From Dehalococcoidia bacterium (GTDB taxonomy: Bacteria; Chloroflexota; Dehalococcoidia; GIF9; AB-539-J10), in assembly GCA_029859145.1 (NCBI GenBank), contig JAOUDT010000078.1:1-6242 (forward strand): DNA of 6,242 nt, given 5' to 3'. The notes beneath the pieces are model-generated. The model saw nothing but the letters and a program-made list of their open reading frames with translations. It was not told the origin of the DNA and made no database searches. Shown here piece by piece: positions 1 to 5,681 of this stretch. How positions within the stretch are numbered: the stretch's first letter is position 1; every line of letters begins with the position of its first letter. The position numbers and the translations under genes were made by a program.

Positions 1-2
1 CA

Positions 3-1121
3 GTCAAGGTTGATGGAATAATAGAGCTGGAGAAGAAGCACTGTGATTACGACTCTTCTTTGCGTCCTGTTCAGGTTGACGAAGTGATTATGGGGAATGT
101 CCTTCAAGGAGGGCAAGGACAGAACACAGCGCGCCAGGCTTGTATCTATGCCGGCGTTCCCAAAGAAACCCCCGCTTTTACAGTGAATAAGGTCTGTGGT
201 TCAGGGCTAAAAGCTATCACGTTGGGAGCGGAAGCCATAATGCTGGGCGAGGCCGATGTTGTGGTCGCCGGAGGCATGGAATGTATGAGCAGTGCCCCTT
301 ACCTTCTCCCTAAAGCCCGCTGGGGCTATCGCATGGACGTTGGAGCCCGCGGAGAGATTATAGACCTCATGGTCTATGACGGATTATGGGAGATATTTTA
401 CGGATATCATATGGGAAATACTGCGGAGGAAATCGCCAAGAGATATGGCTTCACTCGCCAGCAGCAGGATGAGATAGGCTATCTCAGCCATGTGCGGGCG
501 CGCAAAGCCATAGCTGACGGCTCGTTCAAGGATGAGATAGTCCCCTTTTCTACCCCGCAGAAGAAAGGCGAGCCTCTTGTTTTTGATACTGATGAGCGTC
601 CCATGGACACCTCAATGGAGAAAATGGCTAGGCTCTCCCCGGCGTTTCGAAAAGATGGGACAGTCACTGCCGGCAACTCTTCGGGGATTAACGATGCTGC
701 GGCTGCCATGGTGCTTATGTCCCGAGAAAAGGCTAGAGAATTGGGTCTCAAACCCATGGCAACCCTCAGAGCATGGGCTTCAGGCGGGACAGACCCCAAA
801 TATATGGGACTGGGCCCTGTGCCGGCGGTGAGAAAAGTGCTCAAAAAAACGGGGCTGACTAACAAGGATTTGGATGTCATTGAGCTTAATGAAGCCTTTG
901 CTGGTCAGGTATTAGGCTGCATGAAAGAGCTTAGTTGGGATTCTGACCACGTCAATCCTCACGGTAGTGGCATATCTATGGGTCATCCTATCGGCTGCAC
1001 CGGGGCGAGAATAGCGGTGACCATTGTCTACGACATGGTGCATAGAAATCTGCATCGTGGCCTGGAGACTATGTGTATTGGCGGCGGCCAAGGGATGGCG
1101 GCTGTGTGGGAGAGGTCGTGA
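3..1121 (+). CDS. Acetyl-CoA acetyltransferase (thiolase), 5'-truncated by window edge
   Basis: This is a thiolase of the acetyl-CoA C-acetyltransferase / 3-ketoacyl-CoA thiolase family. It condenses two acetyl-CoA or cleaves 3-ketoacyl-CoA in the cytoplasm. All catalytic signatures are visible: the nucleophilic Cys in VNKVCGSGLK (codon 195-197), the NEAFA motif (about 888-902), the GHPIGCTGAR motif whose His activates the nucleophile (about 981-1010), and the second active-site Cys in CIGGGQGMA (about 1074-1100). Residues from VDEVIMGNV onward match the family throughout and end at TGA 1119-1121. The frame is open to the left edge. A TTG at 60 is a possible but poor start, since thiolases are near 390-400 residues and the N-terminal 40-50 residues are missing here. 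The first 20 or so codons do not look like the usual thiolase helix before VDEV (see findings). The next gene starts 18 bp downstream in the same direction, which suggests co-transcription. Substrate chain length cannot be read from the sequence. Confidence 0.93.
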   Translation, partial: VKVDGIIELEKKHCDYDSSLRPVQVDEVIMGNVLQGGQGQNTARQACIYAGVPKETPAFTVNKVCGSGLKAITLGAEAIMLGEADVVVAGGMECMSSAPYLLPKARWGYRMDVGARGEIIDLMVYDGLWEIFYGYHMGNTAEEIAKRYGFTRQQQDEIGYLSHVRARKAIADGSFKDEIVPFSTPQKKGEPLVFDTDERPMDTSMEKMARLSPAFRKDGTVTAGNSSGINDAAAAMVLMSREKARELGLKPMATLRAWASGGTDPKYMGLGPVPAVRKVLKKTGLTNKDLDVIELNEAFAGQVLGCMKELSWDSDHVNPHGSGISMGHPIGCTGARIAVTIVYDMVHRNLHRGLETMCIGGGQGMAAVWERS

Positions 1122-1139
1122 ACGTCCGCGGGAAGTCTG

Positions 1140-2141
1140 GTGTCAATATTACCATCTACGGTTGAAGCCCTTCTTAAGCCCCAGGCTTATCCCCACAAAC
1201 CAGAAAAAGTGGAGCTGGTGCAGACCCAGATGTCCTTTATTTTCCTTGGCGGTGAATACGTCTACAAGATTAAGAAACCGGTCAACCTGGGCTATCTGGA
1301 TTACACTACCCTGGAAAGGCGCCATTTCTTTTGCGAACAAGAAGTCAAGTTAAATAGGCGCCTTTGTCCGAGTGTGTACTTAGCCGTGGTCCCCGTTGTC
1401 GAAGAAAAGAGTGAGCTTCGTATCGAAGGGCGGGGCAAGGCCATAGAATATGCTGTCAAAATGAAGCAATTGCCCCAGGACCGCATGATGGATGTGCTCT
1501 TGCCTCGGGGTCAGGTAGCTCCGGAAATGGTGGTAAGGGTGGGTGAGAAGCTAGTGTGCTTTCACCAGAAAGCGGAGACAAATCAAGAGATTGCTGCCTT
1601 TGGTGGCTTGGATGTCATACGGGGCAATTGCGATGAGAACTTCGCTCAGACCGAGAAGTATATTGGCCTCACCATTTTTAGGGCGAGATATGAAAGAATC
1701 AAAGGGTATACCGATGATTTCATCAAAAGCAATGCTCAGCTATTTGGGAAAAGGGTGAGGGAAGGCAGAATAAAGGATTGCCATGGCGACCTTCATGCCG
1801 CCCATGTGTGTTTCATTGATGATATCTGTATTTACGACTGCATTGAATTTAATGACCGTTTCCGATATTGCGATGTGGCCTCCGAAATTGCGTTTCTGGC
1901 TATGGACTTGGATCGTTATCATCGGATGGGTCTTTCCCGGCATCTGGTGAATACATATGTGAAGCTTAGCCATGACGCGGAAATCCTGTCATTGCTCGGC
2001 TTCTACAAATGCTACAGGGCTTACGTCCGGGGCAAAGTGGAGAGCTTTAAGCTCGACGACCCGCTTATTTCGCAGGACGAGAAGACAAGGGCTTTGGAAA
2101 GCGCTCGAGGCTATTTCCAGCTTGCCGAATCGTATGTATGA
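1140..2141 (+). CDS. APH-fold phosphotransferase, COG2187 type, stand-alone (no P-loop domain)
   Basis: A 333-residue protein of the aminoglycoside-phosphotransferase fold, closest by eye to the COG2187 family, whose substrate is not established. The N-terminal kinase lobe shows the YVYKIKKPVN strand (residues 41-50), whose lysines are the likely ATP contact. The catalytic loop is HGDLH (215-219) with D217 as the presumed base. The metal-binding segment is YDCIEFND (232-239), followed by the family-typical CDVASEIAFLAMDLD. His222 sits where classical APH enzymes carry Asn; from memory this occurs in COG2187 relatives. Many COG2187 proteins are about 500 residues with a C-terminal P-loop kinase domain; this one ends cleanly after the APH domain. 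The start is GTG 1140, because the in-frame stop 1119-1121 limits extension and the sequence beginning MSILPSTVEALL fits the family N-terminus. The ribosome site (GGGAAG at 1130-1135) is weak. It lies 18 bp after the thiolase, so translation may be coupled. A drug-resistance role is not supported. Confidence 0.85.
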   Translation: MSILPSTVEALLKPQAYPHKPEKVELVQTQMSFIFLGGEYVYKIKKPVNLGYLDYTTLERRHFFCEQEVKLNRRLCPSVYLAVVPVVEEKSELRIEGRGKAIEYAVKMKQLPQDRMMDVLLPRGQVAPEMVVRVGEKLVCFHQKAETNQEIAAFGGLDVIRGNCDENFAQTEKYIGLTIFRARYERIKGYTDDFIKSNAQLFGKRVREGRIKDCHGDLHAAHVCFIDDICIYDCIEFNDRFRYCDVASEIAFLAMDLDRYHRMGLSRHLVNTYVKLSHDAEILSLLGFYKCYRAYVRGKVESFKLDDPLISQDEKTRALESARGYFQLAESYV

Positions 2142-2199
2142 TTTGTGCACAACGAAGAGCAAGATGCCATGGGCGACAGGTGGCTACCTGGCGTTCAGG

Positions 2200-2229
2200 T
2201 TGCACGTAGAACCGTCTGCAGTATATACT
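2200..2229 (+). promoter_or_regulatory. Candidate sigma70-type promoter for the dehydrogenase gene
   Basis: TTGCAC (2200-2205) and TATACT (2224-2229) are separated by 18 bp. The -10 matches 5 of 6 consensus bases and the -35 only 3 of 6. It would start transcription near 2236, about 45 nt before the ATG. Read-through from the thiolase-kinase pair is the alternative. Confidence 0.35.
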
Positions 2230-2270
2230 TTGGCGTCGGCTTCTATCAAAGCTGATGAATGTCTTGATTC

Positions 2271-2278
2271 AGGAGGTG
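2271..2278 (+). promoter_or_regulatory. Strong ribosome binding site deciding the dehydrogenase start
   Basis: AGGAGGTG is nearly the full anti-16S complement, 6 nt (from the end of AGGAGG) before ATG 2283. It fixes the start of the short-chain dehydrogenase and is the best Shine-Dalgarno on the left half of the window. Confidence 0.85.
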
Positions 2279-2282
2279 CGCA

Positions 2283-3050
2283 ATGAGTATTGCCCCAGAT
2301 GTTTTCTCTCTGTCAGGCAAGGTGGCATTGGTGACTGGCGGTAGTCGAGGTATCGGGAAGGCTATTGCTGTAGGGCTTGCTAGATTTGGCGCGGACGTAG
2401 CTGTGACCAGCCGCAAATTGCCGGACCTTGAAGAAGTGGCCAAGGAGATAAAAGGACTGGGCCGTAGGTCAATGGCTGTGGTGACACATGTGGGCAGGGT
2501 AGAAGAGATAAAGGATTTGGTGCCGAAAGTGAAAAATGAGCTTGGCAGAATTGACATTCTGGTGAATAATGCCGGTACCAACCCGACCATGGATTCGGCT
2601 ATAGATATTGAAGAACGTGCCTGGGATTCCATTATGAATCTCAATTTGAAAGGACTGTTCTTTCTCAGCCAGTCGGTAGCCAGGGTGATGAAGGAGCAAG
2701 GCGGAGGCAAGATCATCAATGTTGCCTCAACAGCAGGCATTAGCCCTGACATATTGCCAGTTTACTCGATAAGTAAGGCTGGCGTAATCATGGCGACGAA
2801 AGTGATGGCACAGCAGTGGGCTCAGTACAACATCAGGGTGAATGCGATAGCGCCGGGGCTGACCAAAACCCGGTTCAGTGAAGCTCTGTGGAGCAACCCA
2901 GCTATTGAACAAGCTGTCATGGAGAGGACTCCTTTGCGGCGCGTAGCTGAACCTGACGAGATGGTTGGCGCTGTGATTTTCCTGGGCTCTGATGCCTCCA
3001 GCTATGTGACCGGGCATGTTCTGGTTGTAGATGGCGGCCTAGTCATATAG
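2283..3050 (+). CDS. FabG-like short-chain dehydrogenase/reductase (SDR)
   Basis: A complete 255-residue classical SDR, the usual length for the family. It is a soluble NAD(P)-dependent oxidoreductase with a Rossmann fold. Visible motifs are the dinucleotide loop TGGSRGIG (residues 18-25), NNAG (95-98), and the catalytic tetrad N121, S149, Y161 and K165 in the YSISK motif. The C-terminal segment with NAIAPG and VDGG is standard for the FabG-like group. Ser43-Arg44 after the second beta strand suggests NADP(H) preference, an inference from the family pattern. Likely chemistry is 3-ketoacyl/3-hydroxyacyl interconversion on a CoA or ACP thioester, which fits the thiolase upstream. SDR substrates cannot be assigned from sequence alone, so other alcohols or ketones are possible. 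The start is ATG 2283, set by the strong ribosome site. It ends in TAG and converges on the diguanylate cyclase gene, with no clear intrinsic terminator between them. Confidence 0.92.
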   Translation: MSIAPDVFSLSGKVALVTGGSRGIGKAIAVGLARFGADVAVTSRKLPDLEEVAKEIKGLGRRSMAVVTHVGRVEEIKDLVPKVKNELGRIDILVNNAGTNPTMDSAIDIEERAWDSIMNLNLKGLFFLSQSVARVMKEQGGGKIINVASTAGISPDILPVYSISKAGVIMATKVMAQQWAQYNIRVNAIAPGLTKTRFSEALWSNPAIEQAVMERTPLRRVAEPDEMVGAVIFLGSDASSYVTGHVLVVDGGLVI

Positions 3051-3063
3051 CAAAACGGTCTGA

Positions 3064-3228
3064 ATTCGGCAGATAGCCAAGCCCTATCAGCCTGTCAGCA
3101 ACACAAACTGGTTCCGCCACATCCATCGCGTGATTGCCGATTTGTTGGGCGAACGGTGGGTGGAGGGCAGACTAACAAGGGGTAAAAGTGCACTGTTAGG
3201 GATGATGCTGATGGCGCATTCCGGCTAG
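3064..3228 (+). pseudogene. Possible gene remnant: start-less, protein-like 54-codon frame
   Basis: Between the convergent dehydrogenase and diguanylate cyclase genes, one + frame is open from just after a TGA at 3061-3063 to TAG 3226-3228. It has no ATG before the Met codons near its end. The translation has a protein-like look, with an amphipathic stretch WFRHIHRVIADLLGERW (3109-3159) followed by VEGRLTRGKSALLGMM. The codons resemble those of the neighbouring genes. There is no ribosome site. I do not recognise the family. It could be the 3' relic of a deleted gene or chance; 54 open codons alone are not strong evidence. It overlaps the last codon of the opposing diguanylate cyclase gene. 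Confidence 0.25.
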
Positions 3229-4154
3229 ATTTTATCTCTGAGGCTCGGGCCGAGCAAGATTTGCACCCGGTTTCGCCCCTTCTCCTTGGCCTTGCGGAGC
3301 GCCTCATCGGCACGTGAGATAAGAGAGTAGGTATCTTCACCCCGTTCCCAGGCGGCCAGCCCCTGACTGACTGTCACAGCAAACACATCGCCGGCATAGT
3401 CTTTCATCTGAGTCCTCTCGATTATGGTGCGGAGTCGCTCAGCTGCGGCCCAAGATGAAGCCAGATTGGTCCTCGGCAAAATAATGATAAATTCCTCCCC
3501 TCCATATCGTCCAACTGTATCTGCATCCCGGATATTACGACGAATTAAAGTGGCGATTTTCTGCAGGACCTTGTCCCCGGTGAGGTGTCCATGGCGGTCG
3601 TTGACCTCTCTGAGGTGGTCGATGTCCAGCATAATTAGACTGAAATCGTCCTTGTAACGATTAGCAAGGTTGCCTAAATCACGTAGCTTGCCTAGAATGG
3701 CTTGGCGATTATACAATCCGGTCAACGGATCAAACGTCGCCAGCCTTTCCAACTTTTCTTTGTCGGCCTTGGCTTGTTGTAGCCGGGTCCATTTATCCAG
3801 CGCAGTATTGATGGTGTTGCTTAGCTTCTCCAGCGATAGGCTGCCCTTCGGCAAGTAACCGATTGCCCCGCCTTGGTAAGCCTGTGCCGCTATTTCTTCG
3901 GTCGCAGACCCGGTCAGCATAACCACGGGGGCAAGTTGTCTTTTTGAGATTTCTACAAGCCATTCCATGCCCGATTTCCCAGGCATTTGATTGTCCATCA
4001 AGACCAGGTCAATTCTGTGTTTGCCTAGAGCATCTTGGATCTGCCTGGTATGCTGGGCCTGGAGCAACACGATTTCCTTGTCAGTTATCTGTTGTAGATA
4101 CGTGCGTAGCAACTCGCAGTCGGCCGGATCATCGTCGCAGACGAGGATTTTCAT
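3225..4154 (-). CDS. REC-GGDEF response regulator, diguanylate cyclase
   Basis: A 309-residue two-domain signalling protein. The REC receiver domain (about 1-120) has the acidic cluster D7-D9, phospho-acceptor D54 in LMDNQMPG, T81 in MLTGS and K103 in LPKG. A short helical linker (about 121-138) leads to a GGDEF domain (about 139-300). That domain has the metal-binding D177 in MLDIDH, the active site RYGGEEF (216-222), and the inhibitory I-site R209-D-A-D212 at the usual position. It is therefore predicted to be an active cyclase making cyclic di-GMP from two GTP, activated by phosphorylation-driven dimerisation and limited by product feedback. No histidine kinase or c-di-GMP effector is in the window. 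The start is ATG 4154, where MKILVCDDD begins the REC fold exactly. The frame is open upstream to TTG 4337, but those 61 residues are polar and featureless and overlap a DNA dyad. The ribosome site before ATG 4154 is poor. Confidence 0.92.
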   Translation of the reverse strand: MKILVCDDDPADCELLRTYLQQITDKEIVLLQAQHTRQIQDALGKHRIDLVLMDNQMPGKSGMEWLVEISKRQLAPVVMLTGSATEEIAAQAYQGGAIGYLPKGSLSLEKLSNTINTALDKWTRLQQAKADKEKLERLATFDPLTGLYNRQAILGKLRDLGNLANRYKDDFSLIMLDIDHLREVNDRHGHLTGDKVLQKIATLIRRNIRDADTVGRYGGEEFIIILPRTNLASSWAAAERLRTIIERTQMKDYAGDVFAVTVSQGLAAWERGEDTYSLISRADEALRKAKEKGRNRVQILLGPSLRDKI

Positions 4155-4182
4155 GAGGGGCCGTCTAATTTGTGTCTTTGAT

Positions 4183-4256
4183 GTCGCCGGATTCTTGTTC
4201 ACGAAGCACGAATTGGTAGTCGTCACGTCTGTCCGTGGTTTCGTGGCCGGAGCGAC
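4183..4256 (-). repeat. Extended imperfect dyad in the diguanylate cyclase leader
   Basis: Nested inverted arms on the + strand are GTCG (4183-4186) with CGAC (4253-4256), CCGG (4187-4190) with CCGG (4247-4250), CACGAA (4200-4205) with TTCGTG (4240-4245), and ACG (4208-4210) with CGT (4234-4236). They are separated by small bulges and one 9-base asymmetric loop. The arms total 17 pairs. It could fold as a leader RNA structure or be a small dispersed palindromic repeat; nothing here decides which. Confidence 0.45.
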
Positions 4257-4356
4257 CGGGCTTCTGCTATACTGTTTCTCTGTTGCAGTACATTTGGTTA
4301 CCATCGCTGCTTGGCCACTTTCAGTGAACTTAGTCAAATAAACCTAGTCTGGTTTC

Positions 4357-4385
4357 ACTATACCATCGGCGTTAGCTACTGTAAA
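4357..4385 (-). promoter_or_regulatory. Sigma70-type promoter of the diguanylate cyclase gene
   Basis: On the - strand TTTACA (4380-4385) and TATAGT (4357-4362) are separated by exactly 17 bp. Each hexamer matches 5 of 6 consensus bases. Transcription would start near 4350, giving a leader of about 195 nt to ATG 4154 and separating the cyclase from argC transcription. Confidence 0.6.
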
Positions 4386-4453
4386 TAGTCCTTTAGTAAT
4401 GTTTCCAATAGTTAAGATGTACCGAAACGGGTAATGGGTGTCCTGTTAGCTAC
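4371..4453. repeat. Direct repeat GTTAGCTAC, two copies 74 bp apart
   Basis: GTTAGCTAC occurs at 4371-4379, inside the spacer of the cyclase promoter, and at 4445-4453, inside the upstream dyad. The start-to-start distance of 74 bp is close to seven helical turns. The core TAGCTA is itself palindromic, as expected for a dimeric regulator's site. Regulator unknown. Confidence 0.35.
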
Positions 4454-4468
4454 AGAGGACTAGCAGGA
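4441..4468. repeat. Imperfect inverted repeat upstream of the cyclase promoter
   Basis: TCCTGTTAG (4441-4449) and CTAGCAGGA (4460-4468) pair at 8 of 9 positions around a 10-base centre. There is no T-run on either side, so it is not a terminator. It sits about 56 bp upstream of the -35 element, a plausible place for an activator or other protein site. Confidence 0.4.
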
Positions 4469-4508
4469 TAGAGGCGGCTGCAACGGGGCTCACAACGGGA
4501 GTGTTTCC

Positions 4509-4538
4509 GAGAAAAGAAGAACCCTGCGCATTTCAGGG
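4509..4538 (-). terminator. Terminator-like hairpin at the argC stop codon
   Basis: On the - strand CCCTG-AAATGCG-CAGGG (4538 down to 4522) forms a 5-bp GC-rich stem with a 7-nt loop. A pyrimidine tract TTCTTCTTTTCTC (4521-4509) follows. The argC TGA (4535-4533) lies within the hairpin. The short stem makes it a weak intrinsic terminator at best. Confidence 0.45.
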
Positions 4539-5576
4539 ATAAATGGCTAGCGCTTCCAGTCCTGTGGTCTGAGGTGTGTCGAACATCAGGTTCATATTCT
4601 GAACTGCTTGCCCCGCTCCTCCCTTGACGAGGTTGTCCAGACAGCTAATGACTATGAGCCTGTCTGTCCTTGAATCAATAGTCGGATAGATGAGGCAGAA
4701 ATTAGTTCCCCAGACATGCTTCGTGTGGGGAGGCTGGGTTGTTATCCTAACAAAGGGGGCGTGCTTGTAGAATTCCCGGTATATCTGGCTAAGTTCTTTT
4801 TCGGGCCTGGTTTCTCTGAGCAACTTATCATCGCTTAATCTGGCATAGCACGTGCTCAATATGCCTCTGGTCATGGGTACCAGGTGAGGCACGAAGGTTA
4901 GTGAGGGAGACATGGACATATCAAGCGCTTTCAATTCCTGTGCTATTTCGGGCAAATGGCGATGTCCCTGGAGTGAATAGGCACAGATGTCCTCATTAGC
5001 CTCAGAATAATGGGTCGTCAAGGTCGGCGTTCTGCCGGCACCGGAAACCCCTGATTTACTGTCCACCACTAGATCGCCGCCAACGAGTCCTGCCTTGACC
5101 GCGGGTGCTAGAGCTAGGATAGCACCGGTGCTGTAGCAACCCGGATTTGCCACCAGTGAAGCCGAGACAATTTCATCATGATGTAGCTCGGGTAGACCAA
5201 AGACAGCCTCCTTCAGCAACTCGGGCGATGGATGAGTGAATCCATACCATCTGGGATATTCATCGGCGTTCCTCAACCTGAAATCAGCGCTAGCGTCGAC
5301 AATCCTGATGCCTTGCTTTAGTAGTGATGGGACTATGTCTACGCTACTTTTATGAGGCATTGCTGAGAAGGCAACGTCGATTTTGGCGTCAAGCTCAGCT
5401 TCTATTGTATAGTCAGTTCCGGCCAAGCTAGGGAAAACATCGCCTAGTTTTTGCCCGGCTGCGCTTCTCCCGGTGACAGTGACAAGGTTCACTAGGGGAT
5501 GCTGGCAAAGCAAGCGGGCCAATTCGGCGCCAATGTACCCGGTGACATTTATTATGCCTGCCCTTATCTTTGGCAT
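4533..5576 (-). CDS. argC: N-acetyl-gamma-glutamyl-phosphate reductase
   Basis: ArgC makes N-acetylglutamate semialdehyde from N-acetyl-glutamyl-5-phosphate with NADPH, the third step of arginine synthesis, in the cytoplasm. At 347 residues it is the normal type-1 length and complete. Visible features are the N-terminal Rossmann segment with TGYIGAELARLL (12-23), the catalytic Cys147 in ANPGCYSTG, the conserved SKSGVSGAGR (173-182), and the GHRHLPEI motif (204-211) carrying the catalytic-region His. The first glycine of the usual GASGYTG loop is Asn10 here (INVTGY), a form I recall from Chloroflexota. The start is ATG 5576: translation from here gives the expected N-terminus. No Shine-Dalgarno lies at normal spacing, and a perfect TATAAT is only 15 bp upstream, suggesting a nearly leaderless mRNA. 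No other arg gene is adjacent; downstream is a terminator-like hairpin and an unrelated signalling gene. A lysine-pathway LysY role is less likely. Confidence 0.95.
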   Translation of the reverse strand: MPKIRAGIINVTGYIGAELARLLCQHPLVNLVTVTGRSAAGQKLGDVFPSLAGTDYTIEAELDAKIDVAFSAMPHKSSVDIVPSLLKQGIRIVDASADFRLRNADEYPRWYGFTHPSPELLKEAVFGLPELHHDEIVSASLVANPGCYSTGAILALAPAVKAGLVGGDLVVDSKSGVSGAGRTPTLTTHYSEANEDICAYSLQGHRHLPEIAQELKALDMSMSPSLTFVPHLVPMTRGILSTCYARLSDDKLLRETRPEKELSQIYREFYKHAPFVRITTQPPHTKHVWGTNFCLIYPTIDSRTDRLIVISCLDNLVKGGAGQAVQNMNLMFDTPQTTGLEALAIYP

Positions 5577-5590
5577 AGTACTTTGCGAGC

Positions 5591-5614
5591 ATTATACTAC
5601 ATTCCCTCCGAATG
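5591..5614 (-). promoter_or_regulatory. Candidate argC promoter with operator-like dyad
   Basis: On the - strand a perfect TATAAT lies at 5591-5596, placing the start near 5584 and leaving only about 8 nt of leader before ATG 5576. No recognisable -35 lies at 16-18 bp. The inverted repeat CATTC-CCTCC-GAATG (5600-5614) occupies the spacer and may be a protein site that replaces or controls -35 contact. Spacing and sequence do not match the ArgR box. Confidence 0.4.
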
Positions 5615-5681
5615 AAGGATAGTCACAGTGCTCAATCCACTGGACACTTGGGCCAATCATCAACCGCTTTGTAGGGCTAAA

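Larger units (their letters stand above)
2142..2282 (+). other. Intergenic region between kinase and dehydrogenase genes
   Basis: This 141-bp gap holds a small perfect inverted repeat (CAGGT-GGCT-ACCTG, 2177-2190), a candidate promoter (2200-2229) and a strong ribosome site. Reading on past the kinase stop gives 37 sense codons with no P-loop motif, so there is no sign of a lost C-terminal kinase domain. Confidence 0.5.
4155..4532 (-). other. Regulatory region between argC and the diguanylate cyclase gene
   Basis: These 378 bp contain no convincing gene. Read on the - strand from argC they hold, in order, the argC terminator-like hairpin, a tandem CAACGGG repeat (4481-4499), an imperfect dyad (4441-4468), a good promoter (4357-4385) and an untranslated leader of about 195 nt with an extended dyad (4183-4256). 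The cyclase frame stays open through the leader to 4337, so an N-terminal extension is the alternative reading. Confidence 0.6.

Noticed and set aside
479..880. 133-codon - strand frame opposite the thiolase
   Set aside because: It is antisense to conserved thiolase sequence with no recognisable motif; a shadow frame.
1140..2141. Aminoglycoside resistance gene
   Set aside because: The fold is APH, but the sequence follows the COG2187 branch, which is not a known resistance enzyme, and it sits among metabolic genes with no mobile element.
2246..2752. 168-codon - strand frame opposite the dehydrogenase
   Set aside because: It is antisense to a clear SDR, has no ribosome site and gives a low-complexity Ser/Pro-rich translation; a shadow of the real gene.
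4155..4337. 61-residue N-terminal extension of the diguanylate cyclase from TTG 4337
   Set aside because: The residues are polar with no domain, the REC fold begins exactly at Met 4154, and the stretch overlaps a DNA dyad. Kept as an alternative only.
4155..4350. c-di-GMP riboswitch (GEMM) controlling the diguanylate cyclase
   Set aside because: The conserved GCAAA-type core and paired P1 of GEMM-I were not found on the - strand, and nothing resembled GEMM-II.
5600..5614. ArgR (ARG box) operator at argC
   Set aside because: ARG boxes have TGAAT-N4-ATTCA order; the repeat here is CATTC-N5-GAATG, the opposite polarity with different spacing.
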